The position numbers were made by a program, and so were the translations under genes. The notes beneath the pieces were generated by a model. That model saw only the letters and a list, made by a program, of their open reading frames with translations. It was not told where the DNA came from and ran no database searches. A DNA stretch of 64,000 nucleotides, from contig NZ_GG670122.1 in assembly GCF_000159355.1 (NCBI RefSeq), positions 1-64,000 of the forward strand. The letters are read 5' to 3'. Shown one piece after another: positions 34,531 through 44,361 of this stretch (position 1 is the first letter of the stretch; the number at the start of each line of letters is the position of its first letter). Source of the stretch: Lactobacillus johnsonii ATCC 33200. GTDB lineage: Bacteria > Bacillota > Bacilli > Lactobacillales > Lactobacillaceae.

Positions 34531-35130
34531 ATGCGAGTAGTAATTTTACGTCATGGAACTACTGAATTAAATAAGCAAGGAATGATTCAAGGATCAAATG
34601 TTGATTCTGATTTAAGCAAAGAAGGGCGCGCTTATGCAGAAAAAGCTGCTAAGAATTTTGATCCTAGTCAATTTGATGCAGTATATGCAAGCCCGTTAAA
34701 GAGAGCGCAACAAACTGCAAGGATTTTTGTGGGAGATAAGACCCCAATAACAACCGATAAGCGAATTGAAGAACTAAATTATGGTTCTTGGGATGGAAAA
34801 TCTTCTTTGGAATATCGTAAAAAGCATCCAGATGCTTTTAATAGCAACGGACTAATTAACGATAATATTTATAAGTATGCTTCAGATGTAGAAAAGCGTG
34901 AAGATTTTAGAAAAAGAATTGCTGCATTTTTTGACGATTTATATAAAGAACATGCTAATGATACAGTTTTGGTAGTTTGTCATGGTGTAGTAAGTCGAAT
35001 GATTTGTGCTCATTTTTTAACTAATGGCGATATTAAGTATTTTGACCAAATGCAGAATTGCGGTCTAGCTGAATTAGACATTAATAAAGAATATGGAACT
35101 TTGGTTTACTATAACCGCGTCTTAGCATAA
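34531..35130 (+). CDS. Histidine phosphatase (phosphoglycerate mutase) family protein, copy 2
   Basis: Second member of the pair, 199 residues. VILRHGTTELN provides the catalytic His (residue 7), RAQQTARIF the phosphate-binding Arg, and VVCHGVVSRM the second His. It is related to the copy just upstream but diverged, including a shorter C-terminal part. The pair is transcribed together and ends at a long hairpin. Whether the two act on different phosphorylated metabolites is unknown. Confidence 0.87.
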   Translation: MRVVILRHGTTELNKQGMIQGSNVDSDLSKEGRAYAEKAAKNFDPSQFDAVYASPLKRAQQTARIFVGDKTPITTDKRIEELNYGSWDGKSSLEYRKKHPDAFNSNGLINDNIYKYASDVEKREDFRKRIAAFFDDLYKEHANDTVLVVCHGVVSRMICAHFLTNGDIKYFDQMQNCGLAELDINKEYGTLVYYNRVLA

Positions 35131-35136
35131 TAATTT

Positions 35137-35180
35137 TAAGGCTTGTTTTTGATATCTTATCGAAATTAAGCTTTTTTTAT
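35137..35180 (+). terminator. Terminator after the phosphatase pair
   Basis: The stem AAGGCTT / AAGCTTT (one G-U pair) extended by TTTTGAT / ATCGAAA is followed by a T-run. Confidence 0.7.
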
Positions 35181-35189
35181 TTCTAAGTA

Positions 35190-35247
35190 TTGACACAATG
35201 TCACTTTAGGAATAGACTTAAGGCATATCAAAAGTGACATGGTGTCA
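35190..35247 (+). promoter_or_regulatory. Promoter with two TetR-type palindromic operators
   Basis: TTGACA (35190-35195) and TAGACT (35213-35218) are spaced by 17 bp. Two matching 13-bp palindromes, TGACACAATGTCA (35191-35203) and TGACATGGTGTCA (35235-35247), share TGACA/TGTCA arms. The first covers the -35 box, the second lies after the predicted start and just ahead of the ribosome site. They are 44 bp apart centre to centre, about four helical turns, on the same DNA face. These are very probably operators of the TetR gene that follows. Confidence 0.85.
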
Positions 35248-35259
35248 CAGGAGGAAGAT

Positions 35260-35781
35260 ATGGTTAGTGAAACTTTTATAAATCTTTCAGATGAAAAGAA
35301 GCAAAAGATTGTAGGAGCGCTTTTAAAAGAATTTAGTACTTATCCCTTAGCTAAAGCGCAAGTAGCACGCATTGTAAAGGATGCAGGGATTGCTAGAGGA
35401 GCATTTTATAAGTATTTTGGTGACTTGAAAGATTCATATACTTATCTCTATGGTCTTGCAATGAAAGATGTCCATATGGGACTTCCAACAAGGTTGAGAG
35501 ATTTTGACCCTGAAGCTTTTTATAAGATGACAGTTGATTTTATTAATCAGACTGAGAATAGTATCTATTTTGATCTAATCAAACTACATCTTAGTCAGAA
35601 TCAAGCTTTTATTGGAGATGATAAAAGGCAGAAGGAAGCTTTTCTTAATCTAAATTCTCAAGTTTGGGCTGCTATGGTTTTAACTCATGAAGCAATAGAT
35701 TTAGCCCTATTTGATAAAAAGAATAAAGAAAAAATTCTAAAAAGATACCATGAAAGTTTATGTTTATTACAAAGGAAGTAG
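35260..35781 (+). CDS. TetR family repressor of the adjacent ABC transporter
   Basis: Regulator of 173 residues. The N-terminal helix-turn-helix includes LAKAQVARIVKDAGIARGAFYKYFGDLKDSYTYLYG, where the recognition helix is GIARGAFYKYFG. The C-terminal part is a ligand domain with aromatic residues (YFDLIKLHLSQNQAF). I start at ATG 35260 because GGAGGA lies just before it; the in-frame ATG upstream lies within the operator. It is the first gene of an operon with an ABC permease (6 bp later) and its ATPase, so it should autoregulate and repress the transporter until an inducer binds. Confidence 0.88.
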   Translation: MVSETFINLSDEKKQKIVGALLKEFSTYPLAKAQVARIVKDAGIARGAFYKYFGDLKDSYTYLYGLAMKDVHMGLPTRLRDFDPEAFYKMTVDFINQTENSIYFDLIKLHLSQNQAFIGDDKRQKEAFLNLNSQVWAAMVLTHEAIDLALFDKKNKEKILKRYHESLCLLQRK

Positions 35782-35787
35782 ACAAAA

Positions 35788-36840
35788 ATGTTTTTAGCTC
35801 TAAAAGAAATAAAATACGAGAAGCTGCGTTACGGATTAATTACATTGATGATTTTTTTAATTGCATATTTAATTTTTATGCTGTCATCATTGGCAGTAGG
35901 TCTAGCTTCAGAAAATACACAAGCAGTTAATAGCTGGCAAACTCAATCGGTTGTTTTGAATGATAATTCGAATGTAAGTTTGAGTCAATCTCTGTTAACG
36001 AAGGAAAATCTAAAAGATTTTAAAAAGACAAAGAATGATAGCTACATCGGGATAGTTCCGATTGTAATGAAAGAAAAGAAACATCAAACAGTTTCAGCTC
36101 AATTTATTGGGTTAAATAAAGATGAATATATCTATAAAGATCTGGAAGTAGTTTCTGGTCGTAAAGCAAAGCATAATGATGAAATAGCTGTTGATCAAAT
36201 TCTTTGGAATAGAGGTTACCGCTTAGGAGATAAAGTAACCCTAAATGGTAGCGATCAAAAGTATAAAATTGTTGGTTTCTTAAAAAATGCCAAGATTAAT
36301 ATTGCGCCAATTGCTTATGGTACGATGGCAACGTGGAAGAAGTTAAGACCAATGGCTCCGAATGTTGAAGCTTCTGGAATTATCTCTAAGAATAACTTAG
36401 ATTTTAAAGCTAAGAATGTTAAATCTTATGATAAGCAGACTTTCATTAATAAATTACCAGGTTATACAGCTCAAAATTCAACTTTTGAATTAATGATTGG
36501 TTTTCTATTTGTAATTTCGTTAATTGTGATTGCAGTATTTTTATACATTTTAACTATCCAAAAAATGCCAAATTATGCTGTTTTAAGAGCACAAGGTATC
36601 CCAAGCAAGACTTTAATTGGTGCTACTATTAGTCAATCATTAATTTTAGTAATTTTAGGTACGGTCTTAGCATATCTTTTGATGTTGCTTACTGTTAGCG
36701 TAATGCCAGCTACTGTACCGATTGATTTTGCCCCATGGATCATGATTTCAACATTTATAGGGATGATTTTAATGGGAGCAATCGGTGGATTAATTCCAAT
36801 TCGTTCAATTCTTAAAGTTGACCCTTCAAAGGCTGTGTAA
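35788..36840 (+). CDS. ABC transporter permease, MacB/FtsX type
   Basis: Membrane protein of 350 residues with one N-terminal helix (about 14-36), a long extracytoplasmic domain (about 40-225; typical segments VVSGRKAKHNDEIAVDQILWNRGYRLGDKV), and three C-terminal helices with the FtsX signature at the end. ALKEIKYEKLRYGLI at the N-terminus is usual for the DevC/FtsX-like permeases. It is encoded between the TetR repressor and the ATPase, and probably dimerises. Likely export of a lipid, peptide or antimicrobial agent; the true substrate is unknown. Confidence 0.88.
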   Translation: MFLALKEIKYEKLRYGLITLMIFLIAYLIFMLSSLAVGLASENTQAVNSWQTQSVVLNDNSNVSLSQSLLTKENLKDFKKTKNDSYIGIVPIVMKEKKHQTVSAQFIGLNKDEYIYKDLEVVSGRKAKHNDEIAVDQILWNRGYRLGDKVTLNGSDQKYKIVGFLKNAKINIAPIAYGTMATWKKLRPMAPNVEASGIISKNNLDFKAKNVKSYDKQTFINKLPGYTAQNSTFELMIGFLFVISLIVIAVFLYILTIQKMPNYAVLRAQGIPSKTLIGATISQSLILVILGTVLAYLLMLLTVSVMPATVPIDFAPWIMISTFIGMILMGAIGGLIPIRSILKVDPSKAV

Positions 36841-36854
36841 GGGAGGAAATTTAT

Positions 36855-37535
36855 ATGTCAGTAATTGAATTAAAAGATGTAAGCAAATCCTATGGTCAAG
36901 GAGATGCCAAGGTTAATGCTCTAAAAAATATAAACTTTGAAGCTCAAAAAGGTGAAGTTGTCTTAATTGAAGGACCTTCTGGCGCGGGCAAGAGTACTTT
37001 CCTAACAATTGCAGGAGCACTGCAAAAGCCTACTTCTGGTGAAGTATTTATTGGAGGAGATAACGTAACTAACTATTCTCCTAAACAAGCTGATGCACTA
37101 CGTCTAGATAAAATCGGCTTTGTCTTACAGGCTTATAATTTAGTTCCTTATTTGACTGTTAGGGAACAGTTCATCTTAGTAGATAAGGTTAAAAAGAGCG
37201 GCAATCTAAGTAAAGAAGCGCTTGATGGATTGCTAGATGAATTAGGAATTTCTCAACTGGTAAATAAATATCCTAAGGAATTGTCAGGTGGTCAGCAGCA
37301 AAGAGTGGCAATTGCAAGAGCATTATATGCGGATCCAGCCATTATTTTAGCTGATGAACCTACTGCTTCATTAGATAGTGAAAAGGTTGAAGAAGTAGGA
37401 AAACTATTTAAGACTTTAGCTAAACAAAAAGAAAAAGCTATTATTCTAGTTACCCATGATTTAAGACTGAATAAGTATTCGGATAAGATTTATGAAATGT
37501 TAGATGGACGTTTGAACTTGAAAAAAGGTAATTAA
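36855..37535 (+). CDS. ABC transporter ATP-binding protein, MacB/LolD type
   Basis: ATPase of 226 residues. Walker A IEGPSGAGKSTFL, Q-loop GFVLQAYNLVPYLTV, signature LSGGQQQRVAIARAL, Walker B AIILADEPTASLD and the switch His in LVTHDLR are all complete. It energises the permease 14 bp upstream. GGGAGG gives its ribosome site. This is the last gene of the TetR-permease-ATPase unit. Confidence 0.93.
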   Translation: MSVIELKDVSKSYGQGDAKVNALKNINFEAQKGEVVLIEGPSGAGKSTFLTIAGALQKPTSGEVFIGGDNVTNYSPKQADALRLDKIGFVLQAYNLVPYLTVREQFILVDKVKKSGNLSKEALDGLLDELGISQLVNKYPKELSGGQQQRVAIARALYADPAIILADEPTASLDSEKVEEVGKLFKTLAKQKEKAIILVTHDLRLNKYSDKIYEMLDGRLNLKKGN

Positions 37536-37584
37536 GTATTGAATAATAAAGAAAGCGATATCATATATTTAAAAAGTGAATAAA

Positions 37585-37660
37585 GTGAGATTGTAACAAT
37601 ATTTTGCACAAAACCCACTTGTCTCTAGTTTAAGAAGGGACAAGTGGGCTTTTTTGTATG
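37585..37660 (+). promoter_or_regulatory. RAT antiterminator-like element with terminator ahead of licT
   Basis: GTGAGATTGTAACAATATTT followed by TGCACAAAACCC (37585-37615) resembles the ribonucleic antiterminator bound by BglG/LicT proteins (GGATTGTAAC...GCAAAACC). Its 3' end runs into a terminator with a 10-bp stem, CCCACTTGTC / GACAAGTGGG (37614-37650), and T-run. The overlap of the two is the standard layout for antitermination of beta-glucoside operons. Its partner protein gene is now interrupted. Confidence 0.75.
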
Positions 37661-37673
37661 TTAAGGAGGTACG

Positions 37674-38518
37674 ATGAAAATAATAAGAGTTTTAAATAAT
37701 AGTGCTGTTATTAGTGAAAACCAGGAGCATGAGTAGATAATTGCACTTGGTAAAGGAATTGCTTATGGAAAAAAAGCGGGGGATGAGTTTGATAAACAAA
37801 AAATGTATAAAATTTTCACACCCTTGTCTGACAATCAAAGAAAACTGCTATTAGAAATAATCCATGAAACAGATCCTATTTTCTTTCAAATTGCACAAAA
37901 AATTGTTGATAGATTGAAATTTGAAGAAAATATTGAACTGGCTGATAGCGTATATATAACTTTGACAGATCACTTAGCTACAAGTGTAGAAAGAGCAAAG
38001 AAGGGATTGTATTTAAACAATAAATTTATTTGGGAAGTAAAAAATTATTATCCAAAAGAATATCAATATGGTTTATGGGCTTTAAAGTTGTTAGACGCAC
38101 AATTTGATTTGAGTTTTCCAGAAGACGAAGCTGGATTTATTGCAGTACATATCATTAGTGGGGAGTTAGAAAATGATATTAGTGATTTTAGTAAATCAGT
38201 AGATTTTATCAAATCAATTACTAAAATTGTTAGATATTATTTTCACATTAATATTGATTACCAATCTTTGAACTATAACCGCTTTGCGGTCCACTTGAAA
38301 TTCTTTTGGAAAGCTATGATGTATAAAAAGGATCAATCTAGTTTTGGAGATTTGAGCCAAGAAATTTTAAATGTAATAAAAAATAGCGATATTGAAGCAT
38401 ATAAATGTGCTTTGAAGATTAAGGAATATATTTTAGAAAAATATAATTATGAACTAAACAATGAAGAGATTATGTATTTAGCAATACACATTAATAAAAT
38501 TGTGAGTGGAGAAGAAAA

Positions 38519-38534
<16 letters not shown>
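37674..38534 (+). pseudogene. licT: BglG/LicT antiterminator with an in-frame stop
   Basis: The gene begins at ATG 37674 after AAGGAGGTACG. It reads KIIRVLNNSAVISENQEHE and then TAG at 37734-37736, within the RNA-binding domain, before continuing in the same frame (IIALGKGIAYGKKAGDEFDKQ) into two PTS regulation domains up to 38534. Conserved PRD histidines remain, for example in HETDPIF, VYITLTDHLATSV and FIAVHIISGE. The protein of 286 codons would be full length if the stop were a sense codon (CAG would fit). A shorter protein from 37803 would lack RNA binding. It overlaps the PTS gene. Confidence 0.87.
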
Positions 38535-40432
<1,898 letters not shown>

Positions 40433-40433
40433 A

Positions 40434-40475
40434 AAAGAATTCAGGTGCCTGTAGCAGGTACTTGAATTCTTTTCA
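40434..40475. terminator. Bidirectional terminator after the decayed bgl operon
   Basis: A stem of about 19 bp (AAAAGAATTCAGGTGCCTG / CAGGTACTTGAATTCTTTT with G-U pairs) separates the bgl remnant from the converging pepD. Confidence 0.9.
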
Positions 40476-40493
40476 TTTAGTAATGCTTCAATT

Positions 40494-41906
40494 CTACAAA
40501 TTAGGATCAATCTTAAACTGAAGTGGTGAATCTGCGGTCTGAGCAGTAATCAATTTGGCATTCAATTTTTGATAATTCTTAATAGCAACATCAGCTAATT
40601 TCTTATTAGCTTCGTTTACGAGCTCTACTTTTTTATACTTATCTTTTTCTTGAGTCAATTTCTTATCATATTCAGCTCGTAGTTTATTCAAAGATAGATT
40701 CGTTGCTTTCTGTGTATTAACTAAATTAGTTGCATATTTATTCCAATTTCGGTCTACTAAAACGCTAGCCATTTTAAATACCCAGTAAGCAGAATTAGTT
40801 GAAAATTCTTCTTTACCATATTTGAACATAGTTGGTACTTTAGTTCCTTGTGGATAAAAAGGAATGTAAACACTTTGTGCGGCAATTCCCATTGCTAGCC
40901 AATGAGTCATATCTTCTTCTCTAAGTTGCAGGAGGTGAGATTCTTGAGTAGTAGCTACAGCAATTGGACGATAGGCAGGTTGACCTTCGTTTTTAGAATT
41001 AGTTAGATCATACTGTGTCCCATTAAAGTGATCGCTTAAAACGCGTTGAGCGTCTTGAATAGATACAGGATGATCAGGCTTTCTAATAAATGGTAAATCA
41101 AAACTTTCTGGATCTTGATTTACGGAAGGCGTTAGAAGCTTTTGGCCACTCCAAACACGTGGAGTATTATAAGTTAAATCCGAATCATCATGTGTACCAA
41201 AAATTAATCTGAAATTAAATGGTTTATTTTTTGGCCAAAGATTATTTTGGTAAACAAATTCTTGAATTCCAGGAGAAGTTATAAAATTGTCTTTATCATT
41301 AAAATCAATGATTTGAATAGCTAGTTGATTAGCAACTACTGCGTATGAATCGTCAGGGATGCGTTGAGCAACATAATGATGGCCCGAACCAATTTCCATA
41401 TACCAAGCTTCATCTCTATCTGCGAATAAAATCCCATCCGCTTCTGCTGCACCGTACTTTTGAACGATCTTACCTAAACGTTCTACACCTTCTCGAGCAG
41501 ATTTAATATATGGTAAAACAATTGTTATCATTGCTTCTTCTAAGATACCTTTTTCTTCGTCAAAAGGATCCATAGCCATTACACGATCATTAGCATAGGC
41601 ACTTTCAGTAGCGCTCATTGCAACGTGATATTCATTGATTCCATCTTCTTCAAATACTCCATATTTATCTGTCCATTCAGGAGTAGAAGAGTAAGAAAAA
41701 CGTTCGTTAGGTAATTCCATCTGAAACTTATTGTCTTTTGACTTAAAAATGTTATTTTTAATTGTTTTATGTGAATTAAAAGCAAGATGCTTAGGCCAAG
41801 CAGTCTTAGCATCTTCATTTCGGCCGATAATAACACTACCATCTACAGTAGCGTTTTTACCGATTAAAATAGATGTACAAGATGAACGTCCAACGGGAGA
41901 AGTCAT
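40494..41906 (-). CDS. pepD: C69 family dipeptidase (PepD)
   Basis: N-terminal nucleophile dipeptidase of 470 residues. The active Cys10 in RSSCTSILIGKNATVDGSVIIGRNED would be freed by removing the short propeptide. Other family blocks: ATESAYANDRV, YGAAEADGILFADRDEAWYMEIGSGHHYVAQR and AIATTQESHLLQLR-like (here AVATTQESHLLQL). It hydrolyses a broad range of dipeptides in the cytoplasm and thus serves peptide nutrition. I start at ATG 41906, 10 bp after AGAAAG; a GTG three codons upstream is nearly on top of that site. It is a single gene. Confidence 0.92.
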   Translation of the reverse strand: MTSPVGRSSCTSILIGKNATVDGSVIIGRNEDAKTAWPKHLAFNSHKTIKNNIFKSKDNKFQMELPNERFSYSSTPEWTDKYGVFEEDGINEYHVAMSATESAYANDRVMAMDPFDEEKGILEEAMITIVLPYIKSAREGVERLGKIVQKYGAAEADGILFADRDEAWYMEIGSGHHYVAQRIPDDSYAVVANQLAIQIIDFNDKDNFITSPGIQEFVYQNNLWPKNKPFNFRLIFGTHDDSDLTYNTPRVWSGQKLLTPSVNQDPESFDLPFIRKPDHPVSIQDAQRVLSDHFNGTQYDLTNSKNEGQPAYRPIAVATTQESHLLQLREEDMTHWLAMGIAAQSVYIPFYPQGTKVPTMFKYGKEEFSTNSAYWVFKMASVLVDRNWNKYATNLVNTQKATNLSLNKLRAEYDKKLTQEKDKYKKVELVNEANKKLADVAIKNYQKLNAKLITAQTADSPLQFKIDPNL

Positions 41907-41983
41907 AGGTTTCACACTTTCTATTGATATAATATAATCTATATTGTAACGTATAAAACTTAAAAATAAGTGAGGGCATTGAA

Positions 41984-42226
41984 ATGGCAGACTTACCAGA
42001 AGATAAAAAAATTATTCTTACAACTGATTACAAAGATAATACCATTAATATGGAATTTTCTGATAATTTAGTTGATAATCGTGAAAAAGGATACATTCTT
42101 TCAGCTGCATTTTTAGCATTTGCTGCAAATGAAGGACTAGATAAACAACAAGTTATTGAAATGATTAATTCCCATTATGATCAATTTACTGGGGATAATG
42201 ATTCAAGTTTGTTTAAAAGATTATAG
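41984..42226 (+). CDS. Small uncharacterised acidic protein
   Basis: I do not recognise this 80-residue soluble protein. It has a polar N-terminal half (KKIILTTDYKDNTINMEF) and a helical part (YILSAAFLAFAANEGLDKQQVIEMINSHYDQF). No catalytic motif is seen. The GTGAGG upstream provides a ribosome site. It lies between divergent pepD and a TetR gene and is probably a real gene, as its codon use fits neighbouring genes. Confidence 0.65.
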   Translation: MADLPEDKKIILTTDYKDNTINMEFSDNLVDNREKGYILSAAFLAFAANEGLDKQQVIEMINSHYDQFTGDNDSSLFKRL

Positions 42227-42370
42227 AATTTGATATAAAATTCTCCACATTTTCATATTTTTGTTATAATATAATCACGGAGAAAATAACATACGTTAGG
42301 AAATTCTGTTATTTTTAGATGATCTCGATGTGTTGATGTTGATGAATATGAATTAAGTGAGGTAATTAAA

Positions 42371-42994
42371 GTGGCTAGAAAGAAAGAAATAGATAAGCAA
42401 AGAATCCTGGATGCTGCTTATAAATTAGCAGTTCGTGGTGGAATTGAAAGTTTAACTGCAAGAAATATTGCTAAAGCAGTTAACTGCTCAACTCAACCAA
42501 TTTATCTTGAATTTGAAAACATGCAAGATTTACGTAATCAAGTTTTAGCAAAAATTTCTGATGAATTGAAGTCTAACACTCTTCAACAGAACTTTACAGG
42601 TGAACCTTTGATCGATTTAGATCTTTCATACTTGTACTTTGCTAAAGAACATGTTGATTTGTTTAGAGCAATGTTTGTAGACGGTAAATTTGGAAATCAA
42701 ATGATTGTTGATACTTTAATGGGACTTGGACTTGAAAAATTCAAGCAACAATTTGACGCAGAACAATTTTCTGAAGAAAGACTCAATCATATTGTGATTT
42801 CTAACTGGATTGCTGCTACAGGTTTAGCAACTCTTCTCATTAACAAGATGGCAAACTTTACACAAGCTCAAATGATTAGTGTTTTAAAAGCACAAATTCA
42901 TGAAGCAATGTTAAATGACCGTCTTACTAATGTTGAAGAAAATTCACTATTTGCTGCCGACAGTGACGCTTCTCTTGAAGAACGTCTAGGTTAG
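42371..42994 (+). CDS. TetR/AcrR family regulator
   Basis: Regulator of 207 residues. The HTH at the N-terminus (KQRILDAAYKLAVRGGIESLTARNIAKAVNCSTQPIYLEFENMQDLRNQ) has the recognition helix at about 34-46, with CSTQPIYLEF in place of the more usual xxxTxYxHF. The C-terminal part is a mainly helical ligand domain. The start is GTG, after GAGG at 8 bp. It is 133 bp upstream of the flavin reductase pair, separated by a terminator, and so may or may not control them. Confidence 0.85.
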   Translation: MARKKEIDKQRILDAAYKLAVRGGIESLTARNIAKAVNCSTQPIYLEFENMQDLRNQVLAKISDELKSNTLQQNFTGEPLIDLDLSYLYFAKEHVDLFRAMFVDGKFGNQMIVDTLMGLGLEKFKQQFDAEQFSEERLNHIVISNWIAATGLATLLINKMANFTQAQMISVLKAQIHEAMLNDRLTNVEENSLFAADSDASLEERLG

Positions 42995-43007
42995 TTTTAA
43001 AAATGAT

Positions 43008-43042
43008 CAAGCATCACATTCACTGAAAGTGGTGCTTTTTTA
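43008..43042 (+). terminator. Terminator after the TetR gene
   Basis: The stem AAGCATCAC / GTGGTGCTT plus an inner CACT / AGTG pair is followed by T residues. Confidence 0.85.
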
Positions 43043-43127
43043 TTAAAATTAAAATATGTCTTTTAAAATAGTGAGATTAAAAAGTATAATTTAATAGAAA
43101 GATAATTAAAAGAAAGGTGACATAGAA

Positions 43128-43664
43128 ATGAAACTCTTTGCCATTGTAGGTAGCAACGCCGATCATTCTTATAATCGCGATCTACTAAATTTTATTAAAA
43201 AGCATTTTACTGATAGATATGATATTGAATTGGGAGAGGTTAAAGATCTTCCAATGTTTAAAGAAGGAGTTGAAGAACCTGCTGCAGTAGCTAGCTTTGC
43301 TAAAAAGGTAGCTGATGCAGATGCAGTGTTAATCTCTACGCCAGAACAACAACACTCAGTTCCTTCATCCTTAAAGAGTGCACTAGAATGGCTTTCATCA
43401 GCTGAACATCCTTTTAAAGATAAGCCGGTAGTTATTGTGGGTACTTCAGTTTTACCACAAGGATCAGCTCGTGGCCAAAGTCATTTAAAGCTGGTGCTTT
43501 CCACTCCTGGCTTTGGTGCCAAAGTCTTTAATGGTGATGAATTTATGATGGGAACAGCTCCAGAACAATTTGACGAAAACGGAAACTTACCAGCTAGAAC
43601 TGTTAAGTTTTTAGATTATTTCTTTGATGAATTTGATAGTTTTTATGCTGAAGTAAGTAAGTAG
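43128..43664 (+). CDS. NADH-dependent flavin reductase subunit (H2O2-forming), first of pair
   Basis: Flavodoxin-fold NAD(P)H:FMN reductase of 178 residues. The N-terminal [20 protein letters not shown] is the FMN phosphate-binding loop. [24 protein letters not shown] is the family's E-Y-N-x-S-x-P-x-x-LK loop (here [11 protein letters not shown]). By gene order I believe it is the L. johnsonii gene LJ_0548; together with LJ_0549 it makes the NADH flavin reductase responsible for oxygen-dependent peroxide release in this group. It is 12 bp ahead of its paralogue, implying a heteromer. AGAAAGGTG gives the ribosome site. Confidence 0.88.
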   Translation: MKLFAIVGSNADHSYNRDLLNFIKKHFTDRYDIELGEVKDLPMFKEGVEEPAAVASFAKKVADADAVLISTPEQQHSVPSSLKSALEWLSSAEHPFKDKPVVIVGTSVLPQGSARGQSHLKLVLSTPGFGAKVFNGDEFMMGTAPEQFDENGNLPARTVKFLDYFFDEFDSFYAEVSK

Positions 43665-43676
43665 GAGGAACGACCC

Positions 43677-44231
43677 ATGAAATTACTAGCAATTGTTGGT
43701 ACGAATGCAGATTTTTCATATAATCGTTTTTTAGATCAATTTATGGCTAAACGGTATAAAGATCAGGCTGAAATTGAAGTATATGAAATTGCTGATTTAC
43801 CTCGTTTTAAAAAAGAAGCACAACCAGATAGTAAAGTTGAAGAATTTAAAAATAAGATCCGTGAAGCAGATGGTGTGATTTTTGCTACTCCAGAATATGA
43901 TCATGGTATTCCTTCTGCATTGAAGAGTGCAATGGAGTGGACGGGAAGCCATGCTCAAGGAAATGCAGATGTAATGAAGATGAAACCAGTAATGGTTTTA
44001 GGTACATCTTACGGAATTCAGGGAGCTTCAAGAGCGCAAGAAGAAATGCGTGAAATTTTGCTTTCTCCTGATCAAAGTGCAAATGTTTTGCCAGGAAATG
44101 AAGTTTTAATTGGTCATGCTGCAGATAAGTTTGACAAGAATACTGGAGACTTATTAGACCAAGAGACTATTCATGCTATTGATTTAGCATTTAATAATTT
44201 TGTTAAATTTGTTGAACAAGCTCAAAAATAA
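43677..44231 (+). CDS. NADH-dependent flavin reductase subunit (H2O2-forming), second of pair
   Basis: Paralogue of the preceding gene, 184 residues. LAIVGTNADFSYNRFLDQFM binds FMN phosphate and FATPEYDHGIPSALKSAMEW is the more canonical substrate loop (PEYDHGIP against PEQQHSVP in the partner). The divergence of exactly this loop suggests that one subunit carries the better flavin site. Peroxide made here is considered important for competition in the gut and vagina. It shares its message with the first copy; AGGAGGA gives a strong ribosome site. Confidence 0.88.
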   Translation: MKLLAIVGTNADFSYNRFLDQFMAKRYKDQAEIEVYEIADLPRFKKEAQPDSKVEEFKNKIREADGVIFATPEYDHGIPSALKSAMEWTGSHAQGNADVMKMKPVMVLGTSYGIQGASRAQEEMREILLSPDQSANVLPGNEVLIGHAADKFDKNTGDLLDQETIHAIDLAFNNFVKFVEQAQK

Positions 44232-44263
44232 GTTAAAACCTTATTTTCCTATAGTACAAAAGA

Positions 44264-44297
44264 AACTAGGTAGAATTTTCTATCTAGCTTTTTTTGT
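44264..44297 (+). terminator. Terminator after the flavin reductase pair
   Basis: The stem CTAGGTAGA / TCTATCTAG (one G-U pair) with loop ATTT is followed by CTTTTTTT. Confidence 0.85.
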
Positions 44298-44361
44298 CAT
44301 TAAAGTTTATTATTTTAATGAAAGAAAGCATTTTCACAAAGCTTAGAAAAGAGAGATTTAT

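Noticed and set aside
37536-37676. Separate small gene between the ABC ATPase and licT
   Set aside because: The sequence is explained by the RAT-like element and its terminator; no reading frame of useful length with a ribosome site.
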